Positions 52,528 through 58,853 of a stretch of DNA of 58,853 bases are shown here, one piece after another (positions within the stretch are counted from its first letter, which is position 1; each line of letters opens with the position of its first letter). The translations under genes were made by a program, and so were the position numbers. Under the pieces are notes generated by a model. That model was given only the letters and a program-made list of their open reading frames with translations, searched no databases and was not told the origin of the DNA. Source of the DNA: SFWF01 sp045591645. GTDB lineage: Bacteria; Bacillota; Clostridia; Oscillospirales; Acutalibacteraceae. The stretch spans positions 1-58,853 of the forward strand of contig JAZNTG010000015.1 in NCBI GenBank assembly GCA_045591645.1, in the 5' to 3' direction.

Positions 52528-54759
52528 CTATTCAATAGTAGAATTTTCTCTGAAATATACTGTGATTACGGTACCTGCGGCGGTCTCGGTGCCTGCGGCC
52601 ACGCTCTGCTTATAAGCAAAAGACGCTCCCGCCGTACCAATAAAGTTGCCCGCAAATTCAATATTGATATTTGCCGAAGCCGCAGCCGTATTTACCTGAC
52701 TTATAGTCATTCCATTGAAATCGGGAACGGTCGACATCTCAACATCAGTCTCGTTATCGGTATATAGTATGACCGTACCGCCCTTGGAAAGCTCGGCTCC
52801 GCTTTCGGGAAGCTGAGAAACAACAGTCTCGCCATTGCCTACGACCTTTGTTTTTAGCTCAAGCACGCCAACCTTGTTCTTAGCGGTCGTGATATCATTT
52901 CCGACAACATCGGGTACAGATATCGCAAAGCTTGCAAGCTCTTCATCGGTATACTGTGGCTCATATCCCATATATGGCAGTATGTCGCCGAGTATTTCTG
53001 CGGCAACAGGTGCCGCGACCGCACCGCCGTAGTAGCTTGTGCCATGAGGCTCGTCGACCATAACAAGCACTGCGATCTCGGGATCGTCCATAGGAGCGAA
53101 GGTCACATATGATGCGACATATACCTTCTCACCTGTAGCATTATTTTTAGCCAGCTTCTCGGAAGTACCTGTCTTGCCGCCTACCTTATAACCAGGTACA
53201 TAGCCGTTACGTGCGCCGCCATCGTCAACAACGTGCAGCATCATAGTTCTGATCATTTCGCTCGTTTCTTCGCTTATAACCTGACGGCGGACGGTCTTTT
53301 GGGTACTTTCGACAACATTTCCGTTAGCGTCTACTATCTCGCTTACTATATACGGCTTTAAAAGGTAACCACCGTTTACCGCAGCTGATGCCGCGGTTAT
53401 CATCTGGATCGGTGTAACCTGAAAGCTCTGTCCGAAGGATGCCGATGCAAGCTCGACGGGTCCCATATTTTTTTCAGAATAATAGATAGAGCCTGTTTCA
53501 CCGGGTAGGTCTATGCCTGTTGTTTTGGTAAAGCCGAAGGCCTCAAAATATTTTGAGAAGTTAGATTTTCCGATAAGCTGACCCAGAGTGATGAATACAG
53601 GGTTACAGGAGCCAACCATAGCCCCAAGAAGATTCAGGTTTCCGTGTCCGCCCGATTTGTGGCAGTGGTATTCCTTACCTGCTACAAATATCCTATATCC
53701 GCAGTTGTAGGAGTGTGTAAGACTTGTTTGACGCTCCTCAAGAGCCATAGCACCGGTGAATATCTTAAACACCGAGCCCGGCTCGTAGGTATCTGAGACC
53801 GCCTTATTTCTCCACTGTTTGTTTAAAAGCTCGTTGCGGTCTACCTCACTGTTTTCGGCATCAACCAAAGCCTGATCGGCGGCAGACAGAGTAAACGGAG
53901 AGTTCGGGTCAAAATCACCCTTAACTGCCATACCGAGAACGGCACCCGTTTTTACATTCATTATGATGCAGGTACCTCGGTTGCCTGCTTTATTTACCTC
54001 AAGTGCTTCCTCAAGATATTTTTCGGCGGTGTACTGAATGTAGGAGTCAACCGTTAGCACAAGCGAGTTGCCCTGTTTTGCTTCCTCGACCACCTGATAC
54101 GAGAAGGGCATATCTGCGCCGAGCGCGTTCTTGGCCGCGACCACTCTGCCTACTGTACCCGTAAGGGTGGTATCATAGTAGCTTTCAAGACCAGAAAGTC
54201 CCTGATTATCGTCACCCACAAAGCCTAAAATTACCGAAGCGAGCGAATCATTGGGATAATATCTCTTAGTTGTTTCATCAATACCGATATACTTTGCAAG
54301 CGAGAGGTCCTCGTTTTCGGATATATACTCTCTAACCTTGTCGGCGACCGTCTTGTCTACCCTCTTCTTTACCGTAACATAAGATGTAGATTTTTCGGTG
54401 TAGCCATAAACGGTTTCGTATTCCATCGAAAGTATTTCCGAAAGTCCCGACGCGATAGAGGTCCTGATAAGCTTCTTTTTATTCTCATCCTGCACACTGT
54501 TGATACTATTTGGAATGATATAAATGGTGTAGGCGGTATCACTTTTTGCGAGGATATTCATCTTTGCGTCATAAATATTGCCTCGAGGAGCAGAAACAAG
54601 CGTGTCGTAAAGCTGCTGCTCAGACGCGAGCGACTGATATTTGCTACCGTTTATGAGCATAATACTGCCCAGACGGTATGAGGTGACCGAAACAAATAGC
54701 ACGACAGTGGCTATTAATACAACAAGAATTCTGATCATCATACTTCGGTTAAGCTTCAT
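52528..54759 (-). CDS. Septal or sporulation penicillin-binding protein (SpoVD/FtsI) with PASTA
   Basis: 743 residues. Class B PBP transpeptidase. One N-terminal membrane anchor (about 8-26), a dimerisation domain, then the transpeptidase with YEPGSVFKIFTG (SxxK), VGSCNPVF (SxN) and GGKTGTSEK (KTG). Two PASTA repeats at the C-terminus (from about 615, VPDVVGNDITTAKNKV, and VPDFNGMTISQVNTAA) are the SpoVD hallmark; FtsI/PBP2b may also have them. It is the only class B PBP in the cluster, so it may serve both division and spore cortex. Confidence 0.9.
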   Translation of the reverse strand: MKLNRSMMIRILVVLIATVVLFVSVTSYRLGSIMLINGSKYQSLASEQQLYDTLVSAPRGNIYDAKMNILAKSDTAYTIYIIPNSINSVQDENKKKLIRTSIASGLSEILSMEYETVYGYTEKSTSYVTVKKRVDKTVADKVREYISENEDLSLAKYIGIDETTKRYYPNDSLASVILGFVGDDNQGLSGLESYYDTTLTGTVGRVVAAKNALGADMPFSYQVVEEAKQGNSLVLTVDSYIQYTAEKYLEEALEVNKAGNRGTCIIMNVKTGAVLGMAVKGDFDPNSPFTLSAADQALVDAENSEVDRNELLNKQWRNKAVSDTYEPGSVFKIFTGAMALEERQTSLTHSYNCGYRIFVAGKEYHCHKSGGHGNLNLLGAMVGSCNPVFITLGQLIGKSNFSKYFEAFGFTKTTGIDLPGETGSIYYSEKNMGPVELASASFGQSFQVTPIQMITAASAAVNGGYLLKPYIVSEIVDANGNVVESTQKTVRRQVISEETSEMIRTMMLHVVDDGGARNGYVPGYKVGGKTGTSEKLAKNNATGEKVYVASYVTFAPMDDPEIAVLVMVDEPHGTSYYGGAVAAPVAAEILGDILPYMGYEPQYTDEELASFAISVPDVVGNDITTAKNKVGVLELKTKVVGNGETVVSQLPESGAELSKGGTVILYTDNETDVEMSTVPDFNGMTISQVNTAAASANINIEFAGNFIGTAGASFAYKQSVAAGTETAAGTVITVYFRENSTIE

Positions 54760-54810
54760 TCTCTTACCTCACACCTTTCGTTAGATTTTATCTTCATTAA
54801 ATGCCCGAAA

Positions 54811-54838
54811 ACGAGAGCCCTGCAGACAGAACTCTCGT
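54811..54838 (-). terminator. Possible internal terminator before spoVD
   Basis: ACGAGAG (54811-54817) pairs with CTCTCGT (54832-54838), with some inner pairs and a short TTTT on the minus strand. It would partly uncouple mraZ-rsmH-ftsL from the rest. Confidence 0.5.
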
Positions 54839-54875
54839 ATCGCTTTTTAATTAAATATATTCGTTTTCATAAAAA

Positions 54876-55346
54876 CTATTCATTCTCTGCAGTAAGAACA
54901 TTTCCGTTTGAATCAACCGCCTTATCAGTATCATTTACCTTAATATAAACTATCTGATTTTTGTCGGTCTTTTTCATTCCGAGATCTTTTGCCGCCTGCT
55001 CAAGATTGCCGTAGGATATCATTCTCTCAAATTCGACATTCAAGCGTGTTTCCTCACCGCTTACAGCTGCATAGTTTGCCTTTGCCTCAATTATCTCTGC
55101 ATTGACCTCTGTAATTTCTACTCTGAGCGCGATATTCATGCAAACAATACCGACCATAAAGCCGATAAGCATAACGATAGTTGCAACGCTGGAAACACTT
55201 TTCTTAGCCCGAGCGCGCGCCTTTTTTATCTTTTTCTCAGGCATCTTTACTATCTTTGCAGGCTCTGCTTTTTTCTCTTTAGGCATAAACAACTCAAAAT
55301 CGTATGCCAAAGAATCATTATAGTATTTTGAATTGTTGATGACCAT
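54876..55346 (-). CDS. ftsL: FtsL-like division protein
   Basis: 156 residues. Basic cytoplasmic part (KKARARAKK), one membrane helix (about 55-75), then an extracellular coiled coil (VEITEVNAEIIEAKANYAAV) and YGNLEQAAKDLGMKKTDKNQIVYI, typical of FtsL/septum initiators. Poorly conserved by sequence; the position between rsmH and the PBP supports the call. Confidence 0.82.
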   Translation of the reverse strand: MVINNSKYYNDSLAYDFELFMPKEKKAEPAKIVKMPEKKIKKARARAKKSVSSVATIVMLIGFMVGIVCMNIALRVEITEVNAEIIEAKANYAAVSGEETRLNVEFERMISYGNLEQAAKDLGMKKTDKNQIVYIKVNDTDKAVDSNGNVLTAENE

Positions 55347-55358
55347 CGTGTTTCTCCT

Positions 55359-56279
55359 TTAAATTCTTTCTATTATCCGAAGCTTTGCACTGCGGCTTCG
55401 CAGATTTTCTCGAAGCTCCCCTTCCGACGCCGTTATGGGCTTTCGGGTAACAAGCCTTCCCTTTGGCTTTTTACCGCATACACATATAGGTATGTCGGGC
55501 GGACAGGTGCAGCCTGTGCAAAACTCCTTAAACATATTTTTTGTTATTCTGTCTTCGAGTGAATGGAAGGTTATTATTGCGAGTCTTCCACCCGATCTTA
55601 AGCTGTCAAATGCGGCGGCAATTCCGTCCTCTAAAGCGCCAAGCTCATCATTTACGGCTATTCTAAGCGCCTGAAAACATTTGCGTGACGGGTTTCCCTC
55701 GCGTCTTACTGCAGCGGGAACGCTGGAAGCAATTATTTTAGCAAGCTCTTCGGTCGTGTCGATCGGCTTGTCCTGACGTGCGGCAACGATATTCTGCGCA
55801 ATTTTAAAGGCATACTTTTCTTCGCCGTATTCCCTGAATATCCTGCACAGTTCTTCAGCTGAGAGCGAATTTACCAAATCACGTGCGCTGATTCCCTCTT
55901 TGCTCATCCTCATATCAAGAGGTGCCGAGCCATGAAAGGAAAAGCCTCGCTCGGTGTTGTCGAGCTGAAAGGACGAAACACCGATATCAAGAAGCACACC
56001 GTCGACTGCATCTATACCGAGTGTGTCAAGGACATTTTTCATCTCTCTGTAGTTGGAACGAACTACAGTTGCCGGCAGTCCGCTTAATCTCTCCGAGGCG
56101 ACCTTTACCGCGTCGGGATCCTGATCTATTGCGATAAGCCGTCCGTTTTTGAGCTTCGACGCTATCGCAAACGAGTGACCCGCACCACCCGCAGTGCCGT
56201 CTACATATATTCCGTCGGGTTTAATATTCAAACCCTCAACAGTTTCTTTAAAAAGCACAGGAATATGACTGAATTCCAT
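55359..56279 (-). CDS. rsmH: 16S rRNA m4C1402 methyltransferase
   Basis: 306 residues. HIPVLFKETVEGLNI at the start, DGTAGGAGHSFAIASKL (about 28-44, SAM site), DGVLLDIGVSSFQLD and GRLAIITFHSLEDRI. Methylates C1402 of 16S rRNA. It starts two bases after mraZ. Confidence 0.96.
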   Translation of the reverse strand: MEFSHIPVLFKETVEGLNIKPDGIYVDGTAGGAGHSFAIASKLKNGRLIAIDQDPDAVKVASERLSGLPATVVRSNYREMKNVLDTLGIDAVDGVLLDIGVSSFQLDNTERGFSFHGSAPLDMRMSKEGISARDLVNSLSAEELCRIFREYGEEKYAFKIAQNIVAARQDKPIDTTEELAKIIASSVPAAVRREGNPSRKCFQALRIAVNDELGALEDGIAAAFDSLRSGGRLAIITFHSLEDRITKNMFKEFCTGCTCPPDIPICVCGKKPKGRLVTRKPITASEGELRENLRSRSAKLRIIERI

Positions 56280-56281
56280 CT

Positions 56282-56719
56282 TTAATCACCAAGCGTGAAA
56301 TTGAGCTCATCAATAACAGGCGCAAAGTCCTCGGTTTTGATGCTCTGCTTTTCACGAGCCCATTCAGCAGAACTCCATATCTCGATGTTGTTCTTCATTC
56401 CGACAATTCTGACCTCTTCTTCTATTCCCGCGAATTCGCGAAGCTCAGTGGGGATAAGAACTCTGCCCGAAGCGTCAACCTCAGCAAATACCGAGCCGTC
56501 GGACAAATAACGGTACATATCCTGCATCTTGCTGTAAGGAAGCTTATTCAGCTTTGCGGTAAACTTGTCAAACTCCTCGAGTGAAAAACCCCAAAGACAC
56601 TTTTTACCGAAAACACCCGTACATAAAACGACGGTTTCGCCTAAATCTTCTTTAAAACGGGACGGAATGAAAATTCGTCCCTTCTTATCAACTTTATTTA
56701 ATGAGCCGCCTATAAGCAC
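56282..56719 (-). CDS. mraZ: Transcriptional regulator MraZ
   Basis: 145 residues. Two SpoVT/AbrB-like halves: DKKGRIFIPSRFKEDLG at about 10-26 and DASGRVLIPTELREFAGI at about 82-99. The ring-shaped oligomer binds the repeats in its own leader (56731-56785) and controls the cluster. The start is GTG at 56719 with AGAGGTG ahead. Confidence 0.95.
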   Translation of the reverse strand: MLIGGSLNKVDKKGRIFIPSRFKEDLGETVVLCTGVFGKKCLWGFSLEEFDKFTAKLNKLPYSKMQDMYRYLSDGSVFAEVDASGRVLIPTELREFAGIEEEVRIVGMKNNIEIWSSAEWAREKQSIKTEDFAPVIDELNFTLGD

Positions 56720-56730
56720 GAATTTTCACC

Positions 56731-56785
56731 TCTTTTTGCTCCACTTTATGACACTTTAATGATTTTTTGCGCCATTTTGCTCCAC
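56731..56785 (-). promoter_or_regulatory. MraZ boxes in the mraZ leader
   Basis: Minus strand: AAAGTGT (56751-56757), AAAGTGG (56741-56747) and AAAAAGA (56731-56737) come every ten bases. A second cluster with GTGGAGCAAAATGG lies at 56772-56785. The AAAGTGG plus three bases pattern is that described for Mollicute MraZ boxes. Confidence 0.65.
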
Positions 56786-56795
56786 TACAAGTGCT

Positions 56796-56824
56796 ATTAT
56801 ATAGTATGTCCCACCTAATTGCAA
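56796..56824 (-). promoter_or_regulatory. mraZ operon promoter
   Basis: TTGCAA (56819-56824), 17 bases, TATAAT (56796-56801), immediately upstream of the MraZ boxes. Confidence 0.7.
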
Positions 56825-56875
56825 GAGTTTTTTTACAAATCAAAAAAATTTTTTAAAAATTCTTCAAAATAATGG

Positions 56876-56904
56876 TTGACATCGGCAAAACTCGGTGCTA
56901 TAAT
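56876..56904 (+). promoter_or_regulatory. tRNA-Leu promoter
   Basis: TTGACA (56876-56881), 17 bases, TATAAT (56899-56904): perfect consensus, as is common for tRNA genes. Confidence 0.85.
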
Positions 56905-56933
56905 AATCGAGCGCCCGAAAAAACTTGATATAT

Positions 56934-57018
56934 GCGGATGTGCTGGAATAGGCAGACAGGCACGTTTGAGGGGCGTGTGTCGAACGACGTATGGGTTCAA
57001 GTCCCATTATCCGCACCA
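56934..57018 (+). tRNA. tRNA-Leu (anticodon GAG)
   Basis: 85 bases with encoded CCA. Acceptor GCGGATG/TATCCGC, anticodon stem CACGT/GCGTG with loop TTGAGGG and anticodon GAG at 56968-56970, a long variable arm as in class II tRNAs, and T-arm ATGGG-TTCAAGT-CCCAT. It should read CUC and CUU codons. It faces away from mraZ and is followed by a terminator. Confidence 0.95.
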
Positions 57019-57025
57019 AAGCATT

Positions 57026-57067
57026 CAAACCCGAACCTTTTACCAATCGGTGAAACGTTCGGGTTTG
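57026..57067 (+). terminator. tRNA-Leu terminator
   Basis: CAAACCCGAAC (57026-57036) pairs with GTTCGGGTTTG (57057-57067), then TTGTTTTCTT. Confidence 0.8.
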
Positions 57068-57102
57068 TTGTTTTCTTAAAAGATGTTAAATAGCCTTTGT
57101 TT

Positions 57103-57137
57103 GTGGCAGTACAGAGTTAGTTGCTCTGTACTGCCAC
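57103..57137. terminator. Second strong hairpin downstream of tRNA-Leu
   Basis: A 14-bp perfect stem (57103-57116 with 57124-57137) followed by TTCTTCGTTTC. It may be another terminator or mark the end of an inserted segment. Confidence 0.5.
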
Positions 57138-57178
57138 TTCTTCGTTTCAATAGATTTCGTACATAAAGGAGATTTGAA

Positions 57179-58081
57179 ATGAAGACTAAAAAAGAAACTA
57201 AAACTAATACATCAAGAATTATTTTCTTTACTATTGCACTTACATATAATTTAATATTGGCATTTTACTTGAGAGATTTTCTTGTTCTCTCTCCCACTTT
57301 ACAAGTTTTCTATCTACTATCGGCTCTAACCGCTTTATTTTTGGTTGTTGAGATAAAAACAAAAGCAATGAGAACAGCGGCGTATGTTTCGATAGTGCTC
57401 ATTGCTTGTATAAACTTTGCCTATGCTGTTTATTGCCGAAGAGTATTTCCCATTTTAGCAATCATATCACTTGTTATCGTTTTTATGTATTTTATCTGCT
57501 TTGCCGACAATAAAGGGAAAGATAATCCATTGACGAAAATTTATGTGTTGGTGGTATCCACGGCAATTGTGGCATTGCTCTTCTCGGCATATATTTTCAT
57601 CTACAAACAGGATGATGTATCTCTTACCAATGGTCAAGCAACCTTGTGGGATACGAACACTGTTGCACTTGCTGACGAAATTTGCGTCTATTGTGATACT
57701 GATGAAGAAAAGGTAAAAGCAATATACGAATGGATGATACATAATTTCGAGTATGACTACGATTATACTCCCATAGTCCAATATTTTAATGTACATAAAA
57801 CAATCGAAACCCGAAAAGGAATCTGTTATGACTTTTCCCATCTGTTTGCCACGCTTTGTCGTAGTCAAAATATCCCCTGCTATGTAGTTGACGGTAATAA
57901 ACGAGAAAATGCTCAGTATCACCATACCTGAAATAGAGTTTATTTTAATGATTCATGGTGGAATATAGATGTAACTTTTGACACCATTCAAACTATTAAT
58001 CGAGAGTGCCTTTACGGACTCCGTAAAATTGATTGTGCATTTGTTACGGATGAAGAATTTTTCATAACGAAGATATATTAA
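57179..58081 (+). pseudogene. Transglutaminase-like membrane protein with in-frame TGA
   Basis: One frame of 301 codons, interrupted only by TGA at 57929-57931 (codon 251). The first part has four or five membrane helices (to about 142), then a transglutaminase-like domain with KGICYDFSH (Cys216) and QYHHT before the stop. Reading on gives NRVYFNDSWWNIDVTFD with Asp264 and a normal end. Family members have HxWN at this place, so TGG has become TGA. As it stands the product lacks the catalytic Asp and should be inactive, unless TGA is read through. AAAGGAG precedes the ATG. Confidence 0.82.
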
Positions 58082-58088
58082 GAACATT

Positions 58089-58118
58089 GTAAAAGCCGCC
58101 CGAGTGGGCGGCTTTTAC
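58089..58118. terminator. Bidirectional terminator
   Basis: GTAAAAGCCGCCC (58089-58101), loop GAGT, GGGCGGCTTTTAC (58106-58118): a perfect 13-bp stem between converging genes. Confidence 0.9.
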
Positions 58119-58429
58119 TACTTATTAGAGTTAATTGTGCGGATCATCTGCATGACCACTTTCTTCTGTTCAGCTGTGAGGCTAACCCAAGAGTCAAAAA
58201 GTTCTTTGATTTCAGGTGTCATCTCAACCATATCTCCGTCTGCAAAGAACTGGGATATTGTAATGCCGAATCCGGTGCAAATTGCTTCTAATGTGCTTAT
58301 TGAAGGCAAAGTGTTTCGTCTAAAAATATTAGCAAGAGTAGATTCGGATAACCCGCATTCTTTTGACAGGCGATATTCAGTCCATCCACGCTCATCCAAT
58401 AACTGACGAAGCCTCTTATGTGTATCCAT
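58118..58429 (-). CDS. XRE-family helix-turn-helix regulator
   Basis: 103 residues. HTH at about 18-62: TEYRLSKECGLSESTLANIF, then LPSISTLEAICTGFGITISQFF. The C-terminal 35 residues (LTAEQKKVVMQMIRTI) are a helical tail seen in small clostridial XRE proteins. It is divergent from the SLOG gene, and regulation of that gene or of a mobile element is likely. GGTGGTGAG precedes the ATG. Confidence 0.9.
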   Translation of the reverse strand: MDTHKRLRQLLDERGWTEYRLSKECGLSESTLANIFRRNTLPSISTLEAICTGFGITISQFFADGDMVEMTPEIKELFDSWVSLTAEQKKVVMQMIRTINSNK

Positions 58430-58555
58430 AGCCTCACCACCTTTCTTAACTATATTTTACCGCTTAACTTAATGGTTTTATACCCAATACTTGTAATGTA
58501 AATACTGTTATGTTAAACTGTATAATATAAGTAAGTTGAAAGGTGATGAGTGCTA

Positions 58556-58853
58556 TGTTAGAGAATATTTGTTGTTTTATCGGTCACAGGGAAATAAATG
58601 TGACTGATGAGTTAAAGGAAAAACTACGTGTAGTAATCGAGCGTTTAATTACTGATGAAAGTATTGACACTTTTCTTTTTGGAAGCAAGAGCCAATTTGA
58701 TGATCTCTGTTGGGATATAGTAACCGAAATAAAGAAAAAGTACCCTCACATAAAAAGAATTTTTGTGAGGGCAGAATATCCGTATATTGATGAAAGCTAT
58801 AAAGCATACCTGTTAGGAAATTATGAGGATACCTATTTCCCAAAATCGGTGCT
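58556..58853 (+). CDS. SLOG/DUF1273 (YpsA-like) protein, cut by the window edge
   Basis: At least 99 residues, no stop before the edge. CCFIGHREI at residues 5-13, then DTFLFGSKSQFDDLC (about 39-53) and YPHIKRIFVRAEYPYID are typical of the DUF1273 branch of the SLOG superfamily, Rossmann-like proteins thought to bind nucleotides or nucleotide-derived signals. The ATG at 58556 is used; an in-frame ATG at 58547 is closer to AAAGG than is normal. A TATAAT lies at 58522-58527. Confidence 0.82.

Noticed and set aside
57929..57931. TGA as a selenocysteine codon
   Set aside because: The family has Trp here, the position is not catalytic, and no SECIS-like stem was noticed just after it.

Overview
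The window looks like chromosomal DNA of a spore-forming, low-to-moderate GC member of the Clostridia, most like the Oscillospiraceae/Ruminococcaceae of the gut or rumen. The reasons are a clostridial gene order (site-2-protease-like gene, scpA, scpB, DUF2953, ytfJ, dacF, rluB), sporulation genes (spoVFA/B, bofA, spoIIR, ytfJ, a spoVD-type PBP), the Gram-positive heat-shock operon ctsR-mcsA-mcsB-clpC with CtsR boxes, AddAB instead of RecBCD, and many Rho-independent terminators. No database search was possible; family names rest on motifs and gene order.

Layout. 1-6330 is an AT-rich accessory segment: a structured minus-strand leader behind a consensus promoter, phased direct repeats, a YafQ/DinJ-type toxin-antitoxin pair, a three-gene operon (lipoprotein, unknown 357-residue protein, Zn-ribbon/PH-like/SHOCT protein) behind an attenuator-like leader, and a large serine recombinase. 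From 6417 the core chromosome runs: UgtP-like glycosyltransferase, murC, cca, dipicolinate synthase spoVFA/B, addA/addB, bofA and secG. Next come a three-gene biotin-dependent carboxyltransferase set (19254-22467), the scpAB-dacF-rluB operon (22606-27524), a cell-wall amidase and the dgt-dnaG-rpoD operon (28402-33052). They are followed by yigZ, rpmE, spoIIR, the lrp-aminotransferase-ispE operon, an ACT/UPF0210 pair on the plus strand, and the ctsR operon (39309-43739).

44379-56719 is a division and cell-wall cluster on the minus strand: mraZ-rsmH-ftsL-spoVD/ftsI-murE-mraY-ftsW/spoVE-murG-murA-ftsQ-ftsZ. It has MraZ boxes in its leader and a possible internal terminator before spoVD. murD, murF, murB and ftsA are not in it, and murC is about 37 kb away. 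A tRNA-Leu(GAG) sits divergently beside mraZ. Beyond it a second accessory stretch begins: a transglutaminase-like gene interrupted by a single in-frame TGA, an XRE regulator, and a SLOG/DUF1273 gene cut by the window edge.

Points most worth a second look: (1) three stable hairpins whose right arm ends at or just before the start of a spore or wall gene, two of those genes lacking an ordinary start codon; (2) a site-2-protease homologue with all three HExxH residues replaced; (3) a 12S/1.3S/5S-like carboxyltransferase set with no membrane decarboxylase subunit; (4) structured leaders and phased repeats in the left accessory region; (5) two diverged ~88-bp hairpin units with covarying stems downstream of ftsZ; (6) a 43-residue Cys-rich membrane peptide between ctsR and ftsZ.
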